Shown: piece by piece, positions 51,556-62,012 of the stretch
Position numbering within the stretch: the stretch's first letter is position 1
Layout: each line of letters opens with the position of its first letter
Assembly (NCBI GenBank): GCA_900318685.1
Contig: ONLL01000003.1
Location: forward strand, 124,001 to 188,000
Length of the DNA stretch: 64,000 nt
Direction: 5' to 3'
From: an uncultured Prevotellaceae bacterium
GTDB taxonomy: Bacteria; Bacteroidota; Bacteroidia; Bacteroidales; Bacteroidaceae
Position numbers and translations under genes: made by a program
The notes under the pieces: model-generated
Database searches by the model: none
Told to the model about the DNA's origin: nothing
Seen by the model: only the letters and a program-made list of their open reading frames with translations

Positions 51556-54405
51556 TCATTTCTTCTTGGGCTGTTTATTGAACTTATACGTTACGCTGAA
51601 GAGTATGTAGGAAGGCAACGACACGGTGTGGGTCTCACGGATGCCGCGCTCGTTGACGACGTATGCCACGCTCTTGTATTGACGGAGTATGTCGATGGCT
51701 TGCAATTTCAGGCCTATCTTGTTTTTCAGTATCGACTTCGATATGCTCATGTCCCATTCGCACATCAACTTGTTCAGTTCGTCGCTCGCATAGCCTTGGC
51801 GTTTGATCAACACACACTCTGATTCCAAGTCTATGCCGAGAGGAAGATTGGCCGTGAACCAGATGTTGCCCTTATAGTCCCATGTATCGCGATAGCCCAT
51901 GTCGGCCCGCCCACTAAGCGGCTTCCTCCATTCGGCGCTCAGACGGAACCCTCCCAAAACGCTCTTATAACGGCTGCGGAATTGCGCGTGAGCTTCCTGA
52001 TTGAGCTCATTGTTGTCAAACTGCGTGGGCATACCCGTAGCTCCATCGGCAGTGAAGTTCTTCATCCGCTGGTAACTGCTCCGCAGACTGAAAGTGAAGG
52101 TGACTTTGAGTTTCGACCATCCGAAGAGCAGTTGCCCCCGGTTGTTGAGCTGCAGCTCCCATGTGCCGTTCACATTGTCGGGCCTGTTGGTGTACACGCC
52201 CGTATCATAGCGGTAGGTGCTGACGATTCGGTTGAAATAGTTTATATAAGTCAAAGTGTGGCGCAGATAGGCCGACCTGTTCTTCATCGGCCAGTCCCAT
52301 GAAAGGTCGGTCTCCCATGTGGCGGGTGACTTCAGGTGGGCATTGCCCTGATAGATGTTGATGCGGTCGGAGGTCAGGGGCAGAGTGATGAGCTGTGTGG
52401 CATCGGGCAGCTTACGGCTCAGCGCTGTCTGTGCATAGAACCTCCACAACGAGCTGCTGGCGTTGTCACCCCGCCATTTGGAATAGGTGAACGACAGCGA
52501 GGGCTCGAAGAACACTGGCGACTGCACGAGAGAGGTGTCGACCGTGTACCGTGTGTAGCTCGTGTGGCGGTCGGTGAACGACAACGGCAGATACATATAT
52601 ATGGATGTGCGCAGCTTCTTGTCCTGAACCAGCGACTCGTACTTATAGTCCATACCCACGGTGTATCGGCTCTCGCTCATCCGCCGGTCATAGCTGTTTA
52701 TGTCATCGGGCAGCAGTGAGGTGGCATCCATGATGGTCTCGTGGTCTTTGTCGCGGTTGTATTTGTATCTGACATAGAACTTCATGTCTGTGCCAAAGAA
52801 CAGACGCGATGTCTTATACGAGGCGTATGCTCCGGCACCGACATGGGTGTCGGGACGGTCGATGGCCTCCGCGACATCGTTCTGCCGGCGGCCTTGGCTC
52901 CACGTCAGGTAGCGGTTGAAGCGGTCGGTATCGGCGCTGCGCCTTGTGTAGTCAGCCTCTGCGTTGCAGTCCAACAGGTCGCCGGAACGGAGCTTTTGGG
53001 AAACATAAAAACCCTGCGATGCTCCGTACTCTTTCTGCCGGCTCCTCACCCAGCGGTTGCGCGCACTGATCATGGAAGGGTCGCCAGAGTGCCACTCCTT
53101 GCTGAAGAGGGAATCAAGGACGATGAGTCCACCGTCCAGGCCGGTGTCGGTTTCTGACTCAAAATAGCGCTCATCGCTCTCCTCCTTCCTGTTGTTGAAG
53201 TTCAGCCGCGTCCTGCTCTCCATCCAGAAGGGCAGCTTCAGCGTGTAGTTGTTGGCCAGCGATACGCCTAGGCTTCTGTTGATGCGTGAGTTTTGCAAGG
53301 TGCTGAAGGTGCTGGCACCGTTGTGGAACGTCTCTTGAAACTCGTCGCTGCCCCGCTTTGCCTTTTTGCGTGTCAGCTCCGCCGTCAGCACGTTCTTATG
53401 GTGCTTGTGCTCTGTCAGTAGCTCTGCCGTCAGCAGATGACTGGTGGTGCGCCCGTCTCTCGAGGCATTATCGTCGAGCCAGCCGCTGGATGAATAGTCG
53501 TTCATGTTCAGGTTGTTCATGCCGCCCACGATGGCAAACCGCGAGACATCGGTGAAACGAAGACCGAACAGGCGGGCGAGGTAGGCATGCTCCGTACCGG
53601 CCCCCACCCCCACATTGGCCATATAGCCCTTGCTGTATTCCTTCTTCAGGTTTACGTCCATCACGTATTCCTTCTCGGCACTCTCGTCGCGCAGTGCCTT
53701 GGCCTTCTCGGTCATCTGGTCGTACACCTTGATCTCCTTCACCGTGTAGTACGGCAGGTTCTCCAGCATCAGGTTGTTCTTGCCACGGAAGAAATCCTTG
53801 CCGTTGAGCAGCAGGTTTTCCACCTTTCTGCCATTGACGAATATCTCGCCCTGCTTGTTCAGCTCCGTGCCGGGCATCTGCTTAATCAGTGCATCAAGCA
53901 TCGAGCCGTCGGCCACGTTGAAGGCATCGGCATTGTACACCAAGGTGTCGCCGCGATAGTACATCTTTACTTTCGTGGCCGTCACCACCACCTCGTCGAG
54001 TATCTGGTAGGTGAAGCGACTTTTCCGCTTCATGAACTGGTCGGGCAGGCTATAGTAGTTCTGCTTGCCCACCTGCTTCAGTGAATGGGCGGTGAGGAGC
54101 GTCTGGTAATCGGGATGCACCATCTTGATGATGCACGATCGGAACGCCTTGTCTCTTTTCACCTTGAACGAGCAGCGGCCGTTGTTTGACTGAAGGCTGT
54201 CTATCACTACGCTGTCCTTGGTCATCAGGTAGGCCTTCACGTCGTTGACGCTCGCCCCTGTAAAATTGTCAAGGACATTAAAGTTCATCCTGTAGTACTC
54301 ACGTCCGATGCTCGGATCCAGATTGCCCGATACAATTACGACTTGCGCCTGTGCCGCCATGACGGCAAGCGCGAGGATGATGGTGATGAGTTGCCTTCTG
54401 TTCAT
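51556..54405 (-). CDS. SusC-like/TonB-linked outer-membrane barrel protein
   Basis: The 949-residue protein has a signal peptide (MNRRQLITIILALAVMAAQA). A small N-terminal regulatory-like domain (about 25-130), a plug domain (about 140-235) with LDEVVVTATKVK and GSMLDALIKQMPGTEL, and a long beta-barrel follow to the C-terminus (YILFSVTYKFNKQPKKK). Such proteins import or bind large substrates at the outer membrane with TonB energy, though this plug/barrel group can lack a partner SusD, and none is present. It starts eight bases after the end of the frameshifted paralogue, so both share a transcript. Confidence 0.85.
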   Translation of the reverse strand: MNRRQLITIILALAVMAAQAQVVIVSGNLDPSIGREYYRMNFNVLDNFTGASVNDVKAYLMTKDSVVIDSLQSNNGRCSFKVKRDKAFRSCIIKMVHPDYQTLLTAHSLKQVGKQNYYSLPDQFMKRKSRFTYQILDEVVVTATKVKMYYRGDTLVYNADAFNVADGSMLDALIKQMPGTELNKQGEIFVNGRKVENLLLNGKDFFRGKNNLMLENLPYYTVKEIKVYDQMTEKAKALRDESAEKEYVMDVNLKKEYSKGYMANVGVGAGTEHAYLARLFGLRFTDVSRFAIVGGMNNLNMNDYSSSGWLDDNASRDGRTTSHLLTAELLTEHKHHKNVLTAELTRKKAKRGSDEFQETFHNGASTFSTLQNSRINRSLGVSLANNYTLKLPFWMESRTRLNFNNRKEESDERYFESETDTGLDGGLIVLDSLFSKEWHSGDPSMISARNRWVRSRQKEYGASQGFYVSQKLRSGDLLDCNAEADYTRRSADTDRFNRYLTWSQGRRQNDVAEAIDRPDTHVGAGAYASYKTSRLFFGTDMKFYVRYKYNRDKDHETIMDATSLLPDDINSYDRRMSESRYTVGMDYKYESLVQDKKLRTSIYMYLPLSFTDRHTSYTRYTVDTSLVQSPVFFEPSLSFTYSKWRGDNASSSLWRFYAQTALSRKLPDATQLITLPLTSDRINIYQGNAHLKSPATWETDLSWDWPMKNRSAYLRHTLTYINYFNRIVSTYRYDTGVYTNRPDNVNGTWELQLNNRGQLLFGWSKLKVTFTFSLRSSYQRMKNFTADGATGMPTQFDNNELNQEAHAQFRSRYKSVLGGFRLSAEWRKPLSGRADMGYRDTWDYKGNIWFTANLPLGIDLESECVLIKRQGYASDELNKLMCEWDMSISKSILKNKIGLKLQAIDILRQYKSVAYVVNERGIRETHTVSLPSYILFSVTYKFNKQPKKK

Positions 54406-54413
54406 GATGGTCT

Positions 54414-57139
54414 TTATTTCTTTTTCGGGTTCTTATTCCAGTGATACGCCAGATGGACCATGACGTAGTGCGGGAGGGAGCGGTACCACGTTTCGGTGTG
54501 GCCTTGGGCGTTCACGGAGTACTGCGTATTGCTGAGTTGGTGCAGCAGGTCGAAGGCTTCGATGCGGGCGATGAGTTTGCCTTTTAGGAACGGCTGGCTG
54601 ACGGAGGCGTTCAGCACGTTCGCTGCTGCCATAGCCGCGACGCGAGTACATGTTGCCGTCGGCTGAGAGCGTGGTGTTCAGGCGTGGCAGGGTGTAGCGG
54701 GCGGAGAGGCCGTACTGGAAGTCGGTGGCATTGATGGACTCGAACATGTCGAGAGCAGACACGGTGTGGCGAAGTGTCAGGCTGCCGAAAGCCTCTAAGC
54801 GTAGCTCCTTCCTGGTGAATGCAAATGATGACCTGTCGCTGACAAGCGTGGTGTTCACCTTGCTCAGCACGGCTTGTGTGGAGCCATCCACAGAGGCGAT
54901 GTCCACAGAGTGCAGGTAACTCGCACTCGCCCTATTCTCAAACTTGAAGCATTGCTCCCTGCCAAACGATATGCTATAGTTGGCATCACCCTTCAAGTCC
55001 CAGTTGCCGTTCACATTTTCCGGCCTATAGGTGTAAACGCCTGTAGTGGGGGTGAACGTGAAGCCGTTGGCTATCTGGTTGCCGTAGATGTTGGCCGATA
55101 CACCGAACGACAGCATCGTCACGGAATGGCATTGTCTGCAGGAAGTTGGCGGCGGCGGTCAGATACGAGCTTGATGCACGGAATGTATATCTGTCGCCTT
55201 TCCAGATGCTCTCGTAGGAGAGCCTCGGATTGACGACCGTATAGTTTCGACTGCCAATCGTGTCTATCCTGCCTCGTGTGTATTCCATCCGTTCATGGGT
55301 GAGGGTCAGCGGAAAGGCAAACTCAACGTTGCGTTTCGTCCCTTTTCCCTTTGTCCTGCGCTGACCGATGTTCAGGGTCAGCGCATGGGACGTCGTGGCA
55401 TCCTTATAGTTATAGGTATTGTCAAGGTCGATGCACGAAGCCATCATGTCGGCCATCGACGGAAGAAGGCGCAAAGGCTGGTTGGCTGCCATCGTCCACT
55501 CTGCGAGGCGGTCGAGACGGAAGATGTTGTCACGGTCTGTCACTTGTCTATGCGTGGGATGATAGGTGAGCGACACGGCAGGGCCTTTGAGGAAGGGCAC
55601 GGTGTATTTCACCTTCAGGCCGTAGTAGTTCTCCTGCGAACTGGCTTTGTCGTATTCGTGGCGGTAGTCGGTCTGTGGTGTCAGTAGCCTCTGCGATGTC
55701 ATGTTTCTGCCAAACAGTTCATGCTCGGCAGAAGCGTGCTTGTATCTTGCAGTGATAGTCACCTCGTCGCCCCATGCCAGTTTGCGCGTGGCATCGGCAC
55801 TCAGCACCAGCTCATTGTCGTACCCCTCCCTGTATTGCTGCGATGAGCGGAAAGACAGGGTATCGGGCAGCGTGATGTCAGTGAGCGACGATGCGTATGT
55901 GGACGATGCGTTGCCGTGCCTGCTGCTGTGGTCAAACAAGATGTCGCCAGCGACCCACCATTTCTTCGTCACCTGCCAGTAGTCATAGACGCTCACGTTG
56001 GTCTCTTTCGTGTCAGACAGGCTTTGCGAGCGTGAGAAGTTTGTGCTGCCGTCAGCGAGGAAAGTCTGCGCCGTGGTTCTTGATTCCATGTCGGTGCCAG
56101 TCCCCGTCACCTTGGTTCTAAGGCTGTTGCGGAACGTCCTGTCAGGACTTTCCCAGAACACCTCACCGCCCGCCATGCTCTGCTTCTTCTCACCGTTCGT
56201 GTCCCGTGCGCCTCCCCATTGACCGTCGCCGACAGGACTGCTCGTGTCGTTGGTGTTGTTCGCGTTGCCATACAGCGTGATGCGCGAATTGTCGGTGAAA
56301 CGTAGCGCGAAGGCACGCCCCATATAGCGGTCGTGGGTGCCATAGCCAGCCTCCACATTGCCGAAGTAGCCTTGCCGATATATCTTTTTCAGCTGCACGT
56401 CCATGACATATTCCTTGTTCTCAGCCTCTCGTCCGAGGAATGCCGACAGGTCGGTTGTGCGGTTGTAGACTTTGATGTCCTTCACCGTGTAGTAAGGCAG
56501 ATTGCGGAGCATCACCTGATTGTTTCCACGGAAGAACTCGCGGCTGTTGAGCATCAGGTAGTCCACCTTCTTGCCGTTGACGAAGATTTCTCCGTTAGAC
56601 TTCAGCTCAGCGCCCGGCAGTTCGCGCACAAGGTCGTCGAGCATCGACCCCTGCGGCAGGTTGAACGCCGTGGCATCATAGACAATGGTGTCGCCCCGTT
56701 GCACCATTTTTATTCTCGTCGGACGGACGACGACCTCGTTTATCGTCAACTCTTTCCACGTCTTCCTTTCCATCAGGATAACAGGCAGGCCAATCTGTCG
56801 GTTGCGTCCGATATTCTTCAAGTGGTATGGCAGATAGGCCGTCTCAAACTCCGGATGCGTCACCCTCACAATCAGCTGTTGCGGCACACGGGGCATGTCG
56901 TGCTTCACCCATAGCGTGTAGCCATCGAGTGCCATGACCATCAGCGAGTCCTCGATGATGGTGCTATCGGCACGCATCAGCGTCACCGTCACATCGGGTA
57001 TCGCCTGGCGTGTGAAGGCATTCTTGATCTGGCCAGTCAAAGTGACAGTTTCCTGTGCCTGCGCTGCTACCGTCAGTACAAGGGCCAACATGGTCATTAC
57101 CAGCTTTTGCATGCTGATCAATGTTTTGCTATTATTCAT
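54414..57139 (-). pseudogene. SusC-like outer-membrane barrel gene with two frameshifts
   Basis: From ATG 57139 the frame encodes an N-terminal signal (MQKLVMTMLALVLTVAAQA) and a plug domain closely resembling its neighbour (EVVVRPTRIKMVQRGDTIVY, GSMLDDLVRELPGAELKSNG), then a barrel up to about 55125. Homology continues in a second frame (MLSFGVSANIYGNQIANGF ... MYSRRGYG) and, from about 54640, in a third (NVLNASVSQPFLKGKLIARI ... HWNKNPKKK). A functional product would need both shifts repaired; sequencing error, true decay or an unusual recoding are alternatives. Promoter at 57170. Confidence 0.8.
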
Positions 57140-57169
57140 GTTTGCTTTCGTATAACGAAAAGACTGCTG

Positions 57170-57177
57170 CAAAGTTA
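57170..57177 (-). promoter_or_regulatory. Bacteroidota -7 box for the barrel operon
   Basis: The minus strand reads TAACTTTG, 31 bases upstream of ATG 57139; it rules out the ATG at 57172, which lies in the box. Confidence 0.72.
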
Positions 57178-57291
57178 CTCACAACCGAGGAAAAAGCCTC
57201 CGCTTTCACTTTGCATTTCTTGGCAATTGAACTCAGGACACGAAAACAGGAGTTTACAAAACTTTGCAAACTCCCATTAAGTCCCTGGCAC

Positions 57292-58305
57292 TCAGAGCGT
57301 CGCTATGAAGTCGTCCCAATCTCGACTGCCGCCCTTCTTATGGAACACTTTCTGGTACGATCGGCTTCGTATGCTGCTGATGGTGGAGGCATCCTTGCAC
57401 ATCACGGTGGAAATGTCCTTCAGCGGAATCCTCAGTTTCAGCAGCAGCGACACCTGGAATTCTACGTCTGACAGGCGGAACGACCGCAGCGTGGTGGCGA
57501 AGTCGGGATAGACGGGGCGCAGGGCCTCCTCCATCTTCTGCCAGTCGTCAGGCGAGAGGCGCCCCGTGTCCTGTATGCGCTGCCTCAGCGCTACATAGTA
57601 GTCGGAGTTGAAGAAGTCGGCAACCACCTCTGCCCTTGCATCGGCCACCTTCTTCGGCATCAGCTGGTTTCGCTGCTCTATCTCGTGCAGCCGCTGCTCT
57701 ATCTCTTTCTTCTTCTTCCGCATCAGCCAGCCATAGATAGCGAAAAAGAGCGCAATGACGACAGCCGCACCAATCGCCCACCAGAGCAACGTCATCCGCC
57801 ACGCATACTCCTTATGGCTCAGTGCCAGCAGGAATGCTTCCATATCCTTGGCCTGCTGAATCATCTCCACGCGGCTCACTTCGGCGATGTGGTCGCGCTC
57901 GCTGTCGGTGATGCGCCGCCAGGTCTCCGTGGCACCTTGCCAGCGGACGGTCATGGAGTCAGCGCTGTGAATCGTGGCATCCATCGTGACGCCCCCTTCT
58001 ATGTACCGCCCATCCCGTACCTTCCACGTCGTCGTGTGCTGAGGAAACAGGTGCTCCTTGTCGCCCTGCCGCTGCATATAGACAAAGTAGTAAGTGCCGT
58101 CGGCGGAATACACCTTGTAGAAGCTCTGGCCCATCTCGTTCGGATAGGTCACGATGGTGCTGTCGGGCAGTACTTCCTGCTCTCGCATCCACACGCCCGT
58201 AAGGTCTGTCTCGGCAGGCTTGGACATGCAGGCAGCAAGCAGCACTACCGTAGTGAGTGTCGCTAGGATTGTCCTGGTGACATTAAACCGCTTGCTATGA
58301 TCCAT
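57292..58305 (-). CDS. Membrane-bound lipoprotein-like HTH regulator
   Basis: The 337 residues contain a lipobox-like signal (VVLLAACMSK, Cys26). A periplasmic beta-rich domain (about 34-130, LTGVWMREQEVLPDS ... YYFVYMQRQGD) follows, then a membrane helix (about 170-192), a basic coiled-coil-like linker (MRKKKKEIEQRLHEIEQRNQ) and a C-terminal helix-turn-helix domain (about 255-337, LLLKLRIPLKDISTVMCKDA). The HTH domain resembles that of the 46130 regulator, though the sensory part differs. It probably controls the divergent-ended barrel operon downstream. It begins seven bases after the canonical ribBA stop. Confidence 0.78.
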   Translation of the reverse strand: MDHSKRFNVTRTILATLTTVVLLAACMSKPAETDLTGVWMREQEVLPDSTIVTYPNEMGQSFYKVYSADGTYYFVYMQRQGDKEHLFPQHTTTWKVRDGRYIEGGVTMDATIHSADSMTVRWQGATETWRRITDSERDHIAEVSRVEMIQQAKDMEAFLLALSHKEYAWRMTLLWWAIGAAVVIALFFAIYGWLMRKKKKEIEQRLHEIEQRNQLMPKKVADARAEVVADFFNSDYYVALRQRIQDTGRLSPDDWQKMEEALRPVYPDFATTLRSFRLSDVEFQVSLLLKLRIPLKDISTVMCKDASTISSIRSRSYQKVFHKKGGSRDWDDFIATL

Positions 58306-58346
58306 ATATTGCCTAGAGGTGGAGGGTATGCCCCATGCGCTGCTTC

Positions 58347-59456
58347 TTAGTCTGCAGGTAGCGGAGGTTGTACTCGTTGGGGGTGACTTCGATGGGCACG
58401 TTCTCTACAATGGACACCGAGGTGGCGCAGCATCTGTGCACCACAGCCGTAGTCGCGCTCGTCGGCCTTGAAGCCCAGGCATAGGTTGGCATCTACGGTG
58501 TCGTAGCCTTCCTCCTGCAACTTGTAGGCCGCCAGCTTGTTCATCAAGCCTATGCCACGCCCTTCCTGCTGCATGTATACGATGACACCCTTGCCTTCTT
58601 GCTCGATCTTCTCCATCGCCTTGTGCAGCTGCTCGCCGCAGTCGCATCGGCGGGATCCCAGGATATCGCCCGTCATACAAGAGGAATGTACGCGCACGAG
58701 GATGGGCTCGTCTTCCTGCCACTGGCCTTTGATGAGGGCGAAATGCTCCTGTCCGTTCGACTTCTGACGGAAGGGCACGATGCGGAAATGACCGTGCTCA
58801 GTGGGCATGTCTACCTCCTCACCGACCTCGATGAGCGACTCCTGCTGCAGGCGGTAGGCGATGAGGTCTTTGATGGAGATGATCTTCAGCTGGTGCTTCT
58901 TGGCGAAGACCTGCAACTCAGGCATGCGTGCCATTGTGCCGTCGTCGTTCATGATTTCCATCAGCGCTCCGGCTGGATAGAGTCCTGCCAGCTTGCAGAG
59001 GTCGATGGCGGCCTCGGTATGTCCGCTGCGACGCAGCACTCCGTTGTCCTGGGCATAGAGCGGGTTGATATGTCCTGGACGACCAAAGGTCTGAGGCGTA
59101 GATGCAGGGTCGGCCAGTGCACGGATGGTGGCAGCACGGTCGTGAGCCGACACTCCTGTGGTGCAGCCCTCGAGTTTGTCGACGGTGATGGTGAATGGTG
59201 TGCCGAGCATGGAGGTGTTCTCGCTGACCTGTCGTGGAAGGTCCAGCTCCTCACTGCGGCTGATGGTGATAGGTGCACAGAGCACTCCCCGTGCATATTT
59301 CAGCATGAAGTTGACCATCTCAGGCGTGATCATCTCTGCTGCGCAGATGAGGTCGCCCTCGTTTTCGCGGTCTTCATCATCCACCACGATGACAAACTTT
59401 CCTTCATGAAAGTCGGCGATGGCCTCGGCTATGGTGTTGAGCGTGGTATCCTGCAT
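58347..59456 (-). CDS. ribBA: RibBA bifunctional riboflavin-synthesis enzyme with damaged C-terminus
   Basis: The first half is 3,4-dihydroxybutanone-4-phosphate synthase (about 1-200; [23 protein letters not shown] and [11 protein letters not shown] are its signatures). The second half is GTP cyclohydrolase II (about 205-350; [20 protein letters not shown] with the zinc cysteines, [16 protein letters not shown] and [15 protein letters not shown]). Together they supply the two precursors of riboflavin. After HLGV the usual MRLMTNNP...GYGLE codons are absent and the frame changes, so the protein ends with 21 unrelated residues. The normal C-terminus (IVENVPIEV...) is still encoded in another frame to 58313. 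It follows the LptF/G gene by 26 bases. Confidence 0.88.
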   Translation of the reverse strand: MQDTTLNTIAEAIADFHEGKFVIVVDDEDRENEGDLICAAEMITPEMVNFMLKYARGVLCAPITISRSEELDLPRQVSENTSMLGTPFTITVDKLEGCTTGVSAHDRAATIRALADPASTPQTFGRPGHINPLYAQDNGVLRRSGHTEAAIDLCKLAGLYPAGALMEIMNDDGTMARMPELQVFAKKHQLKIISIKDLIAYRLQQESLIEVGEEVDMPTEHGHFRIVPFRQKSNGQEHFALIKGQWQEDEPILVRVHSSCMTGDILGSRRCDCGEQLHKAMEKIEQEGKGVIVYMQQEGRGIGLMNKLAAYKLQEEGYDTVDANLCLGFKADERDYGCGAQMLRHLGVHCRERAHRSHPQRVQPPLPAD

Positions 59457-59482
59457 TGTATTTTTTCTTTGGAAAGGGTTAA

Positions 59483-61390
59483 CTAGGTTTGTATGAACTG
59501 TGATGTATGCGTGACAATGGCTTGGCTGGTCTTCTCGATGGTCTTCAGATCCTTATGCAGACGCAGGCGGAAGCGCAGCATGCGGATGTAGAAGAACAGT
59601 CCCAGTGGCAGCACGATGCCAGTGATGGCATTCAGCCAGCGGCGTCGGAAGGGACGCGTGTGAGCATGAGTGGCCAGCACGGGATATTGGTTGAGCAGGT
59701 GGATAACCTGCCTGTCGCGTGAGTTCGACAGATCGTCGATGACCGTCTCCAGACGCTCGTTGATGTCCATGATCTGCTGGTCGTCGCCAGGCCGGAAGAA
59801 CACCTTGATGGGGTTGGGCCATCGCAGGAGGTGATGCTCCTGGTGGTAGGCGTCGATCTCGGCGTTGATGAGACGCAGCTGCTCTGCATCGGCCGAATAG
59901 TCGGGATCACTGATGATGACTTCTTTGCCTGTGATATTCCGTTTCTGCCGGAGTCCGAGCATGCGTGACAGCAGCAGCCGGTAGGCATCGATGTTGAATA
60001 CTGCCGAGTCGTTGTTGGCCTTATATGTGAAGAAGATGGCCAGAGGAGCCAGCACCATCGTGGCGATGGAACGTCCGAACCATACGGTCCAGTTGTCGTC
60101 GCGAGCCATGCGTAAGCCTGAGTCGTCGAAGATGAAGTAGACGATGTACACCAGGACTGAGATAATGACGGGCACTCCCAGTCCGCCTTTGCGGATGATG
60201 GCTCCCAGCGGTGCTCCGATGAAGAAGAAGATGATGCACGACAGCGCCATCGTGAACTTACCGATGATTTCCAACTCGTGCAGACGCTCCTGCCGATGCA
60301 GGAACTTGGCATGATCGGCTTTCATCATCACGTCGTTAGCGCTTGACTGTGCCTGTCGGGCTGCGTTCTTGGTGATGCTGCGCTGGGCCTCAATGTCCAG
60401 CTTGGCGTAGATTGTGTCCAGATTGGGCAGCTCATTCTTCTGAATGGCCAGTGTCAGACGGATGGAGTCTTCGCGTTTGATGGCAGGATCGGTAAAGCTA
60501 TAGCGCTTGGCATCCTTATAGAACTGTCGACCGATGGAATCATTGCCGTGACGGATAGAGTCGAGGTCGTGCAGGATCTGCATCGTGCTCTTGGCCTTGG
60601 CATTGCTGGAGAAGGCCGATGCATCAGCCAGGTTGAAGTCGCCGTCGAAGTCCAGCAGTATCTGTTTGTAGGCGAAGGTCTCACGGCGATAGGGCACCTC
60701 TGCCGCTCCGCCCATATCCTGCTGCTTCATGTTCTCGAACCACTCTCCGCTCCACAGGGTCAGCAGCAGGTGCTTCTTCTCGGCCGTCGACTGCATCATG
60801 CCTGAGTCGGCAAGGATGATGGCCTGGTCTTCGTACGAGCCCGTCTGCCGGTAGATCATCATGCCATAGAGCATGCCTGTGTTCATGTCTTTCTTCTGGA
60901 CATAGAGGTTGGTATTGGGGATGCCATCGTAGAACACTCCCTCCGGAATCTCCAGCTCAGGACTTTTCTGCTTCATCGAGACCAGCAGCTGGGCCAGGTT
61001 CTTGTTGGCATCGGGGCCGATCTTCTCCTGGAAATAGACGGAGAGTCCTGCTATCATAAGAACGATGATGATGAGCGAGCGCATGCTCTGCAACAGCGAG
61101 ATGCCTGCTGACTTGATGGCTGTCAGCTCTGACGACTCACCCAGGTTTCCGTAGGTGATGAGCGATGAAAGGAGTATGGCAAGGGGCAGGGCCTGGGGCA
61201 CCATCATCAGTGCCATATACCAGAAGAACTGTGCCAGCACGTCGAGTGTCAGTCCTTTGCCGATAAGGTCGTCGACATATCGCCACAAAAACTGCATCAT
61301 CAGCACGAACTGGCAGATGAAGAACGCAGCTATGAACAACAGCCCGAATTGTTTTGCTATGAATATGTCGAGTTTCTTGATCCGGAACAT
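59483..61390 (-). CDS. LptF/LptG-family lipopolysaccharide export permease
   Basis: The start at 61390 ([18 protein letters not shown]) gives 635 residues. The N-terminal helices and the motif [20 protein letters not shown] followed by [19 protein letters not shown] are characteristic of YjgP/YjgQ (LptF/G) permeases. A periplasmic domain (about 125-340) and C-terminal helices ([20 protein letters not shown]) follow, then a long cytoplasmic tail. The protein would extract lipopolysaccharide from the inner membrane with LptB and a partner. At ~635 residues it is much longer than Escherichia LptF (~365) because of the inserted periplasmic and tail regions, typical of Bacteroidota. LptF/G and ribBA form an operon. 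Confidence 0.9.
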   Translation of the reverse strand: MFRIKKLDIFIAKQFGLLFIAAFFICQFVLMMQFLWRYVDDLIGKGLTLDVLAQFFWYMALMMVPQALPLAILLSSLITYGNLGESSELTAIKSAGISLLQSMRSLIIIVLMIAGLSVYFQEKIGPDANKNLAQLLVSMKQKSPELEIPEGVFYDGIPNTNLYVQKKDMNTGMLYGMMIYRQTGSYEDQAIILADSGMMQSTAEKKHLLLTLWSGEWFENMKQQDMGGAAEVPYRRETFAYKQILLDFDGDFNLADASAFSSNAKAKSTMQILHDLDSIRHGNDSIGRQFYKDAKRYSFTDPAIKREDSIRLTLAIQKNELPNLDTIYAKLDIEAQRSITKNAARQAQSSANDVMMKADHAKFLHRQERLHELEIIGKFTMALSCIIFFFIGAPLGAIIRKGGLGVPVIISVLVYIVYFIFDDSGLRMARDDNWTVWFGRSIATMVLAPLAIFFTYKANNDSAVFNIDAYRLLLSRMLGLRQKRNITGKEVIISDPDYSADAEQLRLINAEIDAYHQEHHLLRWPNPIKVFFRPGDDQQIMDINERLETVIDDLSNSRDRQVIHLLNQYPVLATHAHTRPFRRRWLNAITGIVLPLGLFFYIRMLRFRLRLHKDLKTIEKTSQAIVTHTSQFIQT

Positions 61391-61399
61391 ATCGGGGTG

Positions 61400-61407
61400 C
61401 AAAGGTA
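61400..61407 (-). promoter_or_regulatory. Bacteroidota -7 box abutting the LptF/G start
   Basis: The minus strand reads TACCTTTG, ending ten bases before ATG 61390. The alternative start at 61402 lies inside the box. Confidence 0.76.
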
Positions 61408-61414
61408 GTAAAAA

Positions 61415-61542
61415 GTTAGGAGTTAGGAGTTAGGAGTGAGGAGTTATTTTGTCTACCTTAATATTTTTTATCTATTCTCAAGCCTTCCTGCCCTTGTCTC
61501 TTTATTCTTCACTCTTCACTTTTCACTTTTCACTTTTCACTT
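61415..61542 (+). repeat. Two heptamer arrays between the LptF/G and START-like genes
   Basis: GTTAGGA occurs at 61415, 61422 and 61429 with GTGAGGA at 61436. TTCACTC/TTCACTT occurs five times from 61508 to 61542. Both have a seven-base period and lie at opposite ends of the 154-base intergenic space, which holds no gene. Confidence 0.85.
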
Positions 61543-61544
61543 CC

Positions 61545-61949
61545 TCACAGTCCGCTGGACTGGTGCAGCCTTTCCAGATTGCCGTCCCAGAGTTCGTGCA
61601 GGTCGTCGATATCTTCTGGTAGTGAGTAGTCAGTGACGCAGAGGCATACCTGCTCAGTCAGTTCGCTACGCCCTATGCGCATTTCCCAGTAGGCTTCAGG
61701 GTCCGACTCGTCAGTCCATTGCAGGCGGATGTGGCTGTTTCTCTCGCGTTCCACGATATTGGCACGCATGGTATGGTGCTCTCCCCAAATCTCTCCCCAT
61801 GTAAGTTCCAAGATGCCGTTCTTCTCCTCTACACGGTCAGCTATCCAGCGCTCCAATCCGTGGTCGGTACTCATCAGACTCCAGAGGATGTCTGGCTTGC
61901 GGGCATTTAGCGGGTATTCTAATTCTAGTCTCTGTTTCTTCGAGTTCAT
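61545..61949 (-). CDS. START-like (SRPBCC superfamily) protein
   Basis: The 134-residue cytoplasmic protein has the helix-grip pattern of START/AHA1-type domains: an N-terminal strand (QRLELEYPLN), ILWSLMSTDHGLERWIADRV, and the strand-rich centre ELTWGEIWGEHHTMRANIVE, ending in a long C-terminal helix (DIDDLHELWDGNLERLHQ). START-like domains bind hydrophobic ligands or protein partners; no specific role is known here. Confidence 0.77.
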   Translation of the reverse strand: MNSKKQRLELEYPLNARKPDILWSLMSTDHGLERWIADRVEEKNGILELTWGEIWGEHHTMRANIVERERNSHIRLQWTDESDPEAYWEMRIGRSELTEQVCLCVTDYSLPEDIDDLHELWDGNLERLHQSSGL

Positions 61950-62012
61950 CTGGTTAGTACGTCTTTAGTTGATAATGATATTAGAGAATAACGTTTTACT
62001 ACCTTTCGGGTG

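Noticed and set aside
49261-58412. An integrative element with its own integrase
   Set aside because: No recombinase, relaxase or phage gene lies inside the block, so only the flanking repeat is reported.
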